This document shows, one piece after another, positions 24,979 through 32,733 of a stretch of 64,000 nt of DNA. The stretch's first letter is position 1. The number at the start of each line of letters is the position of its first letter. The notes beneath the pieces are model-generated. The model was given only the letters and a program-made list of their open reading frames with translations. It did not search any database and had not been told where the DNA came from. The position numbers were made by a program, and so were the translations under genes. This stretch comes from Salipiger sp. CCB-MM3 (GTDB lineage Bacteria; Pseudomonadota; Alphaproteobacteria; Rhodobacterales; Rhodobacteraceae): assembly GCF_001687105.1 (NCBI RefSeq), contig NZ_CP014596.1, forward strand, positions 1,115,001-1,179,000. Reading direction: 5' to 3'.

Positions 24979-26637
24979 TCAGGAAAGCTCCGCCATCGCC
25001 TTGGGGTAACGCGCAGCGACTTCCGCGGGGATTGCGCTTGGCCCGAAGCGCCTTGCGACGATGGTCAGCACGCAGCGGATGACGTTGTCGCGTTGCGCTT
25101 CATGAAGGAAGAGGCGGGCAGATGTGTAGTGGCAGTGCATCAGCACGCCGACGCACATCTTGCGCGACAGGGCCATGGTGGCGACCCGCCCGCGCAGCGA
25201 AAGGTTGTGCGGATCGCCGAACATCGGCTCAAAGAACAGCGGCGCAAGCGGCGAGACAGCATAGAGTTCGCGGCGGCTTTCGGCGAGCCCCTTCGCATCT
25301 GCGGCGGCAACCAGTGCCTGACACTTGATGGTCAGCGCATAGAGGTGGGTCTTGGATCGCGGCGTTGCGAGATGCAGCGCCTGATCCAAGCAGGGCAGCG
25401 CAGCCTCGAAATCGCCGTGATAGGCCCGCAACTGGCCGATCAACGGCAATGCGCTGTCCACCGCGAGGCTCGAGCGATAGGCGTCTTCTGCGATTTCGCG
25501 CGCGAGGTCCTTGTAACCGCGGTCGAGGAAGTGCAGCAGCTTCGCGCCCATGATCGCGACCTCCGGCGCGCCGCGGATATGCGGCATCGCTTCAAGGACC
25601 AGCGTTTCGATCCCGTCCTCATCTTCGGCGCGCCCATCGACGCCATCGGCGAAGAGCTTGTGTCCGAACAGGATGTATTTGGTATGCAGATGCGATGCCT
25701 GCAGAATCTTCAGGCGGGGATCATCCGGCGCATCGGCGCGCAGTTCCTGAATCCGCCTTTCGGACAGTTTCCAACTGGCCATCGAATGGCGCTCACGTTC
25801 CCCCAGCAAAGCCTTCAGACGCGCGAGGCTGTCCGTCGCGGTGCCGTCCTCGGGCTCTTTTTGTAAGCCGGCGAGATGCATCATCACCGGCAGTGGGCCG
25901 CCGCTCTCGGCGGAAGTGGCGATCATATGCCACGCATCGTTGAGGACACGGCGAGCCAGTTCATCGGCCACGTCAGGCATCGCCGAGCCCGTCGCCGCGT
26001 CATTCGAAGCCAGTGCGTTCCGGTGCATGGCGAGAATGCGGCCGGTGTCGAAAAGCTTTGCCGCGGTGATGCAGTGGACCTGCCCGGCTTCGGCGAAGAA
26101 GGTCAGTTCAAGCGTCAGCTTCGGCTCGGTCCCGGCCCGGACGTGCGGCTGCGCGCCGCTGGGAAGGAAGGCGACGCGCTGGCCTTCGGCGACCTGTGAT
26201 TTCGTGGCGCGGAAGACTTCGGCGGCGAATGCCTCGGCCTGACCGCGCAGCGGCCCGAGCGGTGCCAGCCCGCGCAACGGCCCAACGATCATATCCGCCT
26301 CCTCGGCGTCGCGCTCCAGCACGGGCGGCGCGGCGACCCAGAGATAACCCTCGCCATAGCGCGTGGCGATGAAGCGCGGATCGCGCGCGTTGTCGGACAG
26401 TTTGCGCCGCAGCCGGTTGATGATGAAATCGATGTTGCGTTCGTTGCGGTCAGAGCCAACCTCGCTCAACCCGTCGAGAAGCATCTCGCGCGTGGCGATC
26501 CGCTCGGGATGACGTGCCAGAAGCGCCAGCGTGCGGGCTTCAGAACGGGTGAAACGCAACTGCTGTCCGTCTTCGCCCCATGCCGAAGAGAAATCTTCAG
26601 AAAACGTCAGGCTGTGAATAGGTCCGATCTCGGTAAT
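24979..26637 (-). CDS. Winged-helix (OmpR/PhoB-type DNA-binding) transcriptional regulator with TPR-like C-terminus
   Basis: The N-terminal 90 residues are a PhoB/ToxR-type winged helix (LRFTRSEARTLALLARHPER, NERNIDFIINRLRRKLS, FIATRYGEGYLWV) with no receiver domain. The remaining 430 residues are mostly helical with repeat-like segments, as in CadC/HilA-like one-component regulators, but with no membrane helix. The first ATG/GTG/TTG codon is TTG at 26559, which would cut off the first strands. Translating upstream gives IHSLTFSEDFSSAWGEDGQQ, which fits the missing strands. An ATT at 26637 with GAGGAG 8 nt upstream is the likeliest start. Confidence 0.78.
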   Translation of the reverse strand: MTEIGPIHSLTFSEDFSSAWGEDGQQLRFTRSEARTLALLARHPERIATREMLLDGLSEVGSDRNERNIDFIINRLRRKLSDNARDPRFIATRYGEGYLWVAAPPVLERDAEEADMIVGPLRGLAPLGPLRGQAEAFAAEVFRATKSQVAEGQRVAFLPSGAQPHVRAGTEPKLTLELTFFAEAGQVHCITAAKLFDTGRILAMHRNALASNDAATGSAMPDVADELARRVLNDAWHMIATSAESGGPLPVMMHLAGLQKEPEDGTATDSLARLKALLGERERHSMASWKLSERRIQELRADAPDDPRLKILQASHLHTKYILFGHKLFADGVDGRAEDEDGIETLVLEAMPHIRGAPEVAIMGAKLLHFLDRGYKDLAREIAEDAYRSSLAVDSALPLIGQLRAYHGDFEAALPCLDQALHLATPRSKTHLYALTIKCQALVAAADAKGLAESRRELYAVSPLAPLFFEPMFGDPHNLSLRGRVATMALSRKMCVGVLMHCHYTSARLFLHEAQRDNVIRCVLTIVARRFGPSAIPAEVAARYPKAMAELS

Positions 26638-26645
26638 TGGATGCG

Positions 26646-26651
26646 CTCCTC
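26646..26651 (-). promoter_or_regulatory. Ribosome-binding site placing translation start at an ATT codon
   Basis: GAGGAG on the minus strand lies 8 nt before ATT at 26637-26635, in frame with the winged-helix regulator. An in-frame TAG at 26667-26665 bounds the frame, and no ATG, GTG or TTG occurs between it and 26559. ATT starts are rare (infC is the known example), so this deserves testing. Confidence 0.5.
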
Positions 26652-26707
26652 GACCAGCGAAGGGCTAGGCAAAATAGGGAATTATAGACTTTTTGAATTG
26701 CTGAGTG

Positions 26708-26725
26708 AGTGTTGCCGAAAACACT
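26708..26725. promoter_or_regulatory. Inverted repeat in the divergent regulator/barrel promoter region
   Basis: AGTGTT (26708-26713) and AACACT (26720-26725) are separated by 6 nt in an AT-rich stretch between the winged-helix regulator and the outer-membrane barrel gene. It may be an operator for the divergently encoded regulator. The arms are short, so chance is possible. Confidence 0.35.
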
Positions 26726-26831
26726 ATCACGAATATCGGTTCTCCGGCAGCCTGATATGCATGTTTTGGTCGAGTATTGCTAACGGTTCGAGATTTAAAT
26801 CAGAACATGCGTTTCGGAGGAGGTCCGCAAT

Positions 26832-28025
26832 TTGATCATAAAATCTATTGTTTCAGGGCTTTTGCTCTGCACCCTTCTGGTCTTGGGGGGCGAGGCGCGG
26901 GCGCAGTCGTTTTTTGCCGAGTTTGTCGCGGATCCGGTGACCGGGGTGGATCGCGGCTCCACCACGCAAATCCGACGGGTAGACGAGCCTCAGCGGTTTG
27001 TGACGCTCTCTTCGATCGGGTCCGAGCCCATCGGTCCCTATATCGCGTCGTTCGGGCTTTCACTTCCGTTTGCGCTGCCGGTGGCGAGCCAGCTTGATCT
27101 GGTCGCGGTGGTTGGCGGTCCGGCCGAAGAGGGCGGACGCGAGTTGCTGGCCGGAGGGATCGGCTATCGCTTCGATCTCGGGGCTGAGACGACGGTCTAT
27201 ATCAACTACGATGCGGGTGGCTATCTTTTGGGGACTGAGGATTTGCTGCCGCTCGACGTGCGAGGCAGCAACGACACCCTGTCTTTAGGTCTGCGCCGGG
27301 TCTGGAGTACAGGGCTGAATGCGCGGCTGACCGGATCGCTGGAACTAACCGCCAGAGGCAGCCGCGCCGAGGTGCTTGGCCAACCGGGGACAGACGAAAA
27401 TCTGCGCCTTTTGCGGTTCGCGCTTTTGCATGAGACCGGGCAGCTGTTCGGCGCGAGGCGCCGTCTTTCAGTCTCGCTCACGAAAGGGCTTGCCGGGTTG
27501 GGGGCGTCGCGCGCCGACAACCCGCGCGCGAGCGCACCCGGAGTGACCAGCGAGTTCCTGCGGCTGGCGGCGAGCGCCGAGGCTTCGGTGCCGCTGCGGG
27601 GCAAGAATTTCCTGAACTTCGGGGTGATCGGCCAGTACAGTGTAGACAGCTTGCCGCCTAGCCAGCGCTGTGGCTATGGCACAAACAACTACGCGCGCGG
27701 CTTCGATCAAAGCTTCGTCAATGGCGATCGCTGCTTAGGTGCGCGGATCGAAGTCGCCCATGATTTCCGTGGCCCCGCCCTGCAGTCCGGCAAGCTGCAA
27801 CGCACGCAGGGCTTCGTCGGGCTCGATGGCGGCTGGCTGCGGGACAACAGCAATGCGCTGCTGCGCGCCGAGACTGATCAATGGGCGAGCCTGTCATGGG
27901 GGTTGCGGCACCTACAGGGAGATTTCCTCGGCGAGCTGTCGATCACCCATATCCTCGACGAACCTCTCGGCGCGGCGGATCAGGACACGAACCGTCTGTG
28001 GTTTCAGGCCGCCTATCAGTTCTGA
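26832..28025 (+). CDS. Outer-membrane beta-barrel protein, ShlB/FhaC-like barrel without POTRA domains
   Basis: 397 residues with a signal peptide (IIKSIVSGLLLCTLLVLGGEARA, cleavage before QSFF). The body alternates short amphipathic strands and turns and ends in a C-terminal aromatic (WFQAAYQF), typical of outer-membrane barrels. The segment YGTNNYARGFDQSFVNGDRC resembles the conserved loop with the RGF/RGY motif in TpsB/Omp85 barrels. No POTRA domains precede it, and at 397 residues it is shorter than secretion TpsB proteins (about 550). The TTG start is supported by GGAGGAGG (26816-26823) at 8 nt spacing. It is divergent from the winged-helix regulator. Confidence 0.72.
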   Translation: MIIKSIVSGLLLCTLLVLGGEARAQSFFAEFVADPVTGVDRGSTTQIRRVDEPQRFVTLSSIGSEPIGPYIASFGLSLPFALPVASQLDLVAVVGGPAEEGGRELLAGGIGYRFDLGAETTVYINYDAGGYLLGTEDLLPLDVRGSNDTLSLGLRRVWSTGLNARLTGSLELTARGSRAEVLGQPGTDENLRLLRFALLHETGQLFGARRRLSVSLTKGLAGLGASRADNPRASAPGVTSEFLRLAASAEASVPLRGKNFLNFGVIGQYSVDSLPPSQRCGYGTNNYARGFDQSFVNGDRCLGARIEVAHDFRGPALQSGKLQRTQGFVGLDGGWLRDNSNALLRAETDQWASLSWGLRHLQGDFLGELSITHILDEPLGAADQDTNRLWFQAAYQF

Positions 28026-28161
28026 GCCGCAAAAGCCTCCGGGCGAACTGCGATTTTCAAATAGTCTCACAACAATTGGCCCGCATCCTCTGCCCAGTGG
28101 TGCTTAGGTCACTCACCTTCCCCCGGCATCACTCCCGACATTCCGTTGGAGAGATTGCATT

Positions 28162-28518
28162 ATGTCCGATATTCTAGAAGCCATCATGCTCGTCGCATTC
28201 TCGACTGGTTGGTACTGCTCAATTTACAAAATGCTGCGCGTCCGACAGGCGCGTGGCAAGAGTTTGCCCTTCGTTTTGGTCATCTGCTTTGGCTACCTCT
28301 GCGGCGTCGCCTCCAAGCTGATGATCTATGTGCAGACCGGTGCGATGCCGCCGATCATCGTTCTCTACGCCATCAATGCGCTGGTCATCGCGGTCGATGC
28401 CTCTCTGGTGGTGCGCTATACGCGCCACCCTGGCAGCGAACGGGATCTGACCCTCGCGTCGGCGCTGCGCGCTCTGGTGGCTCCCAGCCAGAGTCGTCGC
28501 GCCCGCAGCGGGGCCTGA
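28162..28518 (+). CDS. Small membrane protein, SemiSWEET/PQ-loop-like
   Basis: 118 residues with three hydrophobic segments: ILEAIMLVAFSTGWYCSIY, LPFVLVICFGYLCGVASKLMIYV and PPIIVLYAINALVIAVDASLVV, then a basic tail. The length, three-helix layout and the turn YKMLRVRQARGKSLPFVLV recall half-transporters of the PQ-loop/SemiSWEET type, but no diagnostic PQ dipeptide is present. TTGGAGAG precedes the ATG. It lies 135 nt upstream of a BCCT transporter. Function unknown. Confidence 0.68.
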   Translation: MSDILEAIMLVAFSTGWYCSIYKMLRVRQARGKSLPFVLVICFGYLCGVASKLMIYVQTGAMPPIIVLYAINALVIAVDASLVVRYTRHPGSERDLTLASALRALVAPSQSRRARSGA

Positions 28519-28653
28519 CCGCGGCGTCGCAGCCGTCGTCGCCGATTGTCCCGACAGGGCGCGCAGGACTTTGGAACCTCCTCGCTGTGCCGTTTGTGGC
28601 AGCAGTCTCCGCCTGCGCGCCTGCCCACATTTGATTTCATCCGGAGATTTTTC

Positions 28654-30267
28654 ATGACGATAGAACTGCCACCATCGCAGATCCGCGTCCGTACGGTGGC
28701 GGGAGGCTTCTACAGAGGTTTCAATCCCGTCGTCTCGCTATCGGCCAAGCTGCTGATCACCCTCGGAACCTTGTTTCTGCTACTGGCGCCGGAGGTCTCG
28801 ACAACCGTTCTGGAGGCGCTGAAACGTCTTACGCTGACGCGCTTCGCGGGCTGGTATGTCTACATCATGGGCGGCTTTGTGGTGTTCAATCTGGTGCTTG
28901 TCTGCCTGCCGATCTCGGGGCGGATCACGCTGGGCATACCGGGTGTGAAGCCCGAACATGGCACGTTGTCGTGGCTGTCGATGATGTTCTGCGCAGGCAT
29001 CGGTATCGGCATTCTGGTGTTTTCCGTGAGCGAACCGGTGTCCAACTTCCTCAGCAACCCCGACATTCTGGCCGGCGACATCTCTGCCGGCAGCGCCGAG
29101 ACGGTGCCCTCTGCCATGCGCTTCGTGTTTCTGCACTGGGGGCTGTCGGCGTGGAGTTGCTACGTGGTGATCGGCCTTGCGCTCGGTCTCGCTTGCCATC
29201 GCAGCGGCCATCCTATGACCATCCGTTCGGCGCTGGCCGCGCTGCTGGGCCGGAGGCTCGAAGGGGCCTTGGGGCATGGGATCGACATCGTCTCGATCCT
29301 CGCCATTGCCGCCGGGATCACCACGACCATCGTGCTTGGACTCGAACAGATCTGCTCGGGCCTGTCGATCCTCACCGGCAGCGCCTTTTTCGCTGATTCC
29401 GTAGGCAACCCGCCGTTGGTTGCGCTGCTCTCGGCTCTGGTGCTGACCATTGCGGTGACCATCGCCTCTGTGGTCTCGGGCGTGGAGCGGGGCGTGAAAT
29501 GGATGTCCAACGCGGGGATTGTTCTGGCCTTCGTGGTGTTGGTCGTTTTTATCTTCTGCGGCGGGCGAGACGGGGTCGCCGTGGTTTTTGCCCAAAGTGT
29601 AACGGCCTATGTGACAGCACTGCCCGGGCAAATCTTCACGCTCTACGGTGACGGGTCCGAGCTCGGCGCGGCACAGCGCGGATGGCAAAGCGACTGGACA
29701 ATCTTTTACTGGGCTTGGTGGATCGCCTTCGCACCCTTCGTTGGGGTCTTTCTGGCGCGCATCTCGCGAGGCCGCAGCGTGCGGCAGTTTATCTGCGGCG
29801 CCATGCTGGGCCCTACGGTGATGTGCTTTATCTGGTTCTCTGCCACCGGCGGATCGGCATTGCTGATGGAACTGGGCGGACGCGGGGGCGGGCGCATTCT
29901 GGAGGCCGAGCATGCCTTCCGAGTCTTCGCCGCAATTGACGTGATGCTGCCGGGACCGGGGGGCGTTGCCGTGAAGGCGCTGCTGGCTCTGCTCCTGCTG
30001 GTGCTGGTAGTGTCCTCGGCCACCGCGGCGATCATCGCGATCAAATCCATCGGCGCAGGGGGCAGCGAACTGGCCGAGACGCCGATGCATTCGATCCTCT
30101 GGGCGGTGCTGATCGCCACGGCGACCGGCGCGGTGATTGCGGTGGGCGGCGTCGGCTCGATCCGAGACCTGATGGTGGTCGGCGCGGTGCCGTTTTCTTT
30201 CATTCTCGTGGCGATGCTGCTGTCGGTGATCCGGCAACTGGCCGGAGAGGCGAGACGCGGGCGCTGA
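28654..30267 (+). CDS. BCCT family transporter (betaine/choline/carnitine type)
   Basis: 537 residues with about twelve hydrophobic helices. The BCCT signature is clear: CAGIGIGILVFSVSEP in the TM3 region and SDWTIFYWAWWIAFAPFVGVFLARISRGR in the TM8 region, the substrate-cage part of the family. Compounds carried by BCCT proteins are quaternary amines such as glycine betaine, choline or carnitine. The start at 28654 is the ATG following GGAGAT; upstream in-frame codons have no site. It precedes the cupin regulator and methylamine genes, so a methylated amine is a plausible cargo, but this is inference. Confidence 0.92.
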   Translation: MTIELPPSQIRVRTVAGGFYRGFNPVVSLSAKLLITLGTLFLLLAPEVSTTVLEALKRLTLTRFAGWYVYIMGGFVVFNLVLVCLPISGRITLGIPGVKPEHGTLSWLSMMFCAGIGIGILVFSVSEPVSNFLSNPDILAGDISAGSAETVPSAMRFVFLHWGLSAWSCYVVIGLALGLACHRSGHPMTIRSALAALLGRRLEGALGHGIDIVSILAIAAGITTTIVLGLEQICSGLSILTGSAFFADSVGNPPLVALLSALVLTIAVTIASVVSGVERGVKWMSNAGIVLAFVVLVVFIFCGGRDGVAVVFAQSVTAYVTALPGQIFTLYGDGSELGAAQRGWQSDWTIFYWAWWIAFAPFVGVFLARISRGRSVRQFICGAMLGPTVMCFIWFSATGGSALLMELGGRGGGRILEAEHAFRVFAAIDVMLPGPGGVAVKALLALLLLVLVVSSATAAIIAIKSIGAGGSELAETPMHSILWAVLIATATGAVIAVGGVGSIRDLMVVGAVPFSFILVAMLLSVIRQLAGEARRGR

Positions 30268-30283
30268 GGTCGCCACGCGCGCC

Positions 30284-30306
30284 GAATTTTCCTCGTAGGA
30301 AAATTC
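30284..30306. promoter_or_regulatory. Perfect palindrome upstream of the XRE-cupin regulator
   Basis: GAATTTTCCT (30284-30293) and AGGAAAATTC (30297-30306) form a 10-bp perfect inverted repeat around CGT, 67 nt before the regulator start. TTTTCC/GGAAAA half-sites recur before the downstream operon. This is the form expected for an autoregulatory operator of a dimeric XRE regulator. Confidence 0.7.
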
Positions 30307-30373
30307 CCTGTCGCAATTTCTGTGGCGCTGCGCCTATGCTGCAGCCCGCAAGCGATCGACAGGAGAGGCGCGC

Positions 30374-31009
30374 GTGAAGCGACAGGATCAGGCATTCACC
30401 CAAGACCCCCATGCCGAGCGCGGCCCGCGCGAGAAGAACCTCGAGGTGGCCATCGGGCGGCAGGTACGCGATCTGCGGAAGCGCCAGCGCATGACGGGCG
30501 CCGAGCTTGCGGCGCAGGCGGGTCTGTCGGTGGGCATGTTGTCGAAGATCGAGAACGGGGTGATCTCGCCCTCGCTCAACACCATCTCTGTGCTGGCGCA
30601 TGCGCTCCGCGTGCCGCTGGTGCAGCTTTTCGCCGGATATGAGGAAGAGCGCGGCTGCATCCACGTGAAGTCCGGGCAGGGCGTCGAAGTCGAGCGCGCG
30701 GGTACCCGCGCGGGCCACCAGTACCACCTCTTGGGGCACCTCGGCTCGAACAACTCGGGCGTCGTCATGGAGCCCTATCTCATCGTGCTCGACAGCGAGA
30801 GCGACCTCTTCCCGACCTTTCAGCATGAGGGGCTTGAGATGCTCTATATGCTCGAGGGGCTGCTCAACTACCGCCATGGCGATCAGGAATATCTGCTGGA
30901 GCCGGGCGACTCGCTGTTCTTCGACGCCGACGCGCCGCATGGCCCCGGAGAGCTGGTGCAGCTGCCGATCCGCTACCTTGCGATCATCTCCTACCCTCAG
31001 GCGCGCTAG
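30374..31009 (+). CDS. XRE-family regulator with cupin sensor domain
   Basis: 211 residues. Residues about 25-85 are an HTH_XRE domain (IGRQVRDLRKRQRMTGAELAAQ then AGLSVGMLSKIENGVISPSLNTI). Residues about 130-205 are a cupin_2 fold (GLEMLYMLEGLLNYRHGDQEY, LEPGDSLFFDADAPHGP). Such proteins control amine and amino-acid catabolic operons and sense the metabolite in the cupin. The GTG start follows AGGAGAGG. It is codirectional with, and 140 nt upstream of, the N-methylglutamate synthase genes, so it is their likely regulator. Confidence 0.93.
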   Translation: MKRQDQAFTQDPHAERGPREKNLEVAIGRQVRDLRKRQRMTGAELAAQAGLSVGMLSKIENGVISPSLNTISVLAHALRVPLVQLFAGYEEERGCIHVKSGQGVEVERAGTRAGHQYHLLGHLGSNNSGVVMEPYLIVLDSESDLFPTFQHEGLEMLYMLEGLLNYRHGDQEYLLEPGDSLFFDADAPHGPGELVQLPIRYLAIISYPQAR

Positions 31010-31048
31010 CGGGCGCACAGTTTTTGGGCAGTGACGCTCTGCAGGCCG

Positions 31049-31091
31049 AAACTTTCCATAAGAGATATAAATATTCTTGATGGGAAAGTTT
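31049..31091. promoter_or_regulatory. Inverted repeat before the N-methylglutamate synthase operon
   Basis: AAACTTTCC (31049-31057) and GGAAAGTTT (31083-31091) are perfect inverted arms separated by 25 nt of AT-rich DNA. The half-sites resemble those of the palindrome at 30284-30306. They bracket the likely promoter region, as expected for looped or paired binding by the upstream XRE-cupin regulator. Confidence 0.6.
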
Positions 31092-31149
31092 TGCTCCGTT
31101 ACCCAGCAGGGGACGGGCGCGCCGCGCCCCTGACCTAACGGAGAAAACC

Positions 31150-32037
31150 ATGTGTGGCATCGTTGGCCTCTTCCTCAAGAAGGATGACCTGCGCCCCAAG
31201 CTGGGCGACATGCTGACCGACATGCTCATCACCATGACCGACCGTGGCCCCGACAGCGCGGGCATTGCGATCTACGGTGATGAGACGGGCGGTCTGAAGA
31301 TCACCGTGCAGAGCGACACGCCCGACGCGGCCTTCGCCGGTCTTGGCGAGGCGCTGGCCGAGGCCTTCGGCCCCGATGCCACGCTGCGCGTCGTCGACAC
31401 CCATGCGGTGCTGACCCTGCCGAAAGAGCATGAGGCGGCGGCACTCGACTGGCTCGAGGCGCGCGGGCTGCGCGTCATGGGCGCGGGCGAGAGCATGGAG
31501 ATTTTCAAGGAGGTCGGCCTGCCTCGAGACGTGGCCGCCCGCTTCGGCATCCGCGAGATGGGCGGCAGCCACGGCATCGGCCACACCCGCATGGCCACGG
31601 AATCGGCGGTGACCACGCTGGGCGCGCACCCGTTCTCGACCGCTGACGATCAGTGCCTCGTGCACAATGGCTCGCTGTCGAACCACAACGACATGCGCCG
31701 CCGACTGGCCAAGAAAGGCGTCTTCACCAAGACCGAGAACGACACCGAGGTGGGCGCGGCCTATATCTCCTCGCGCATCGCCGAGGGAGCCACGCTGGGC
31801 GAGGCGCTGGAGGGCACGCTGAAGGATCTCGACGGCTTCTTCACCTTCGTCACCGGCACCAAGAACGGCTTTGGCGTGGTGCGCGATCCGGTCGCCTGCA
31901 AGCCCGCGGTGATGGCCGAGACCGACGACTATGTCGCCTTCGCCAGCGAGTACCGCGCCTTTGCCGATCTGCCGGGCATCGACGCCGCCCGCGTCTGGGA
32001 GCCCGAACCCGCAACCGTCTATTTCTGGGAGCGCTGA
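31150..32037 (+). CDS. mgsA: N-methylglutamate synthase subunit A (class II glutamine amidotransferase, GlxB-like)
   Basis: 295 residues. The Ntn-type glutaminase begins MCGIVGLF, so Cys2 becomes the nucleophile. Other family segments are RGPDSAGIAIYGD, HGIGHTRMATES, HPFSTADDQCLVHNGSLSNH and END-TEVGA. It corresponds to the amidotransferase part of glutamate synthase split off as a separate subunit (GlxB/MgsA). The three genes here with a GS-like gene match the N-methylglutamate pathway set, in which methylamine is transferred from gamma-glutamylmethylamide or free methylamine to form N-methylglutamate. The glxBCD alternative name is possible. Confidence 0.88.
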   Translation: MCGIVGLFLKKDDLRPKLGDMLTDMLITMTDRGPDSAGIAIYGDETGGLKITVQSDTPDAAFAGLGEALAEAFGPDATLRVVDTHAVLTLPKEHEAAALDWLEARGLRVMGAGESMEIFKEVGLPRDVAARFGIREMGGSHGIGHTRMATESAVTTLGAHPFSTADDQCLVHNGSLSNHNDMRRRLAKKGVFTKTENDTEVGAAYISSRIAEGATLGEALEGTLKDLDGFFTFVTGTKNGFGVVRDPVACKPAVMAETDDYVAFASEYRAFADLPGIDAARVWEPEPATVYFWER

Positions 32038-32039
32038 GA

Positions 32040-32723
32040 ATGCCGGTACTGGATATGTCGCAAACGCCGCTGCGCGAAGTCAACGCGGCGCTGCAGGAGG
32101 CCGCGAAGGCGCAGGCCAACGAAAGCTTCACGATTGAGAACCCGCGCGGCGCGCATGCCATGGCGGTGGGGCTGGACGGGCCTCTGTCGGTCACCGTCAG
32201 GGGCAATACCGGTTACTATTGCGCCGGGATGAACAAGCTCGCCACGGTGCACGTCGAAGGCTCGGCCGGTCCCGGCGTGGCCGAAAACATGATGTCGGGT
32301 GAGGTGATCATCGACGGCGACGCCAGCCAATACGCCGGGGCCACCGGCCATGGCGGGCTGCTCAACATCAAGGGCAACGCCAGTTCGCGTTGCGGCATCT
32401 CGATGAAGGGCATCGACATCGTCGTGCATGGCAGCATCGGCCACATGTCGGCCTTCATGGCGCAGAAGGGCAATCTGGTCGTTCTGGGCGATGCCGGGGA
32501 TGCGCTGGGGGACAGTCTCTACGAGGCGCGGCTCTTCGTGCGCGGCACGGTCAAATCGCTGGGCGCCGACTGCGTCGAGAAAGAGATGCGCCCCGAGCAT
32601 CTCGCCATCCTCAAGGACCTGCTCGAGCGCGCGGGCGCCGATGCCAAGCCCGAAGAGTTCAAGCGCTACGGCTCGGCTCGCAAGCTCTACAACTTCAACA
32701 TCGACCACGCCGACGAATACTGA
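32040..32723 (+). CDS. mgsB: N-methylglutamate synthase subunit B (GXGXG beta-helix, GlxC-like)
   Basis: 227 residues of the glutamate-synthase C-terminal GXGXG right-handed beta-helix, here free-standing. Repeating turns such as VRGNTGYYCAGMN, VHVEGSAGPGVAENM, GDASQYAGATGHGG and LVVLGDAGDALGDSLYEARLFV are visible. It has no active site and serves as a scaffold between the amidotransferase and the FMN synthase subunits. The ATG follows the mgsA stop by two bases. The high similarity of layout to GlxC supports the three-subunit complex. Confidence 0.88.
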   Translation: MPVLDMSQTPLREVNAALQEAAKAQANESFTIENPRGAHAMAVGLDGPLSVTVRGNTGYYCAGMNKLATVHVEGSAGPGVAENMMSGEVIIDGDASQYAGATGHGGLLNIKGNASSRCGISMKGIDIVVHGSIGHMSAFMAQKGNLVVLGDAGDALGDSLYEARLFVRGTVKSLGADCVEKEMRPEHLAILKDLLERAGADAKPEEFKRYGSARKLYNFNIDHADEY

Positions 32724-32733
32724 GGAGCGGACA

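Noticed and set aside
28146..28634. Alternative 162-codon frame overlapping the small membrane protein
   Set aside because: It lacks the hydrophobic pattern of the other frame and shares no ribosome-binding site as good as TTGGAGAG at 28162.
28780..30276. A 498-codon open frame opposite the BCCT transporter
   Set aside because: It is a GC-driven shadow with low-complexity His/Gln/Arg composition and no start signals; the BCCT motifs lie on the other strand.
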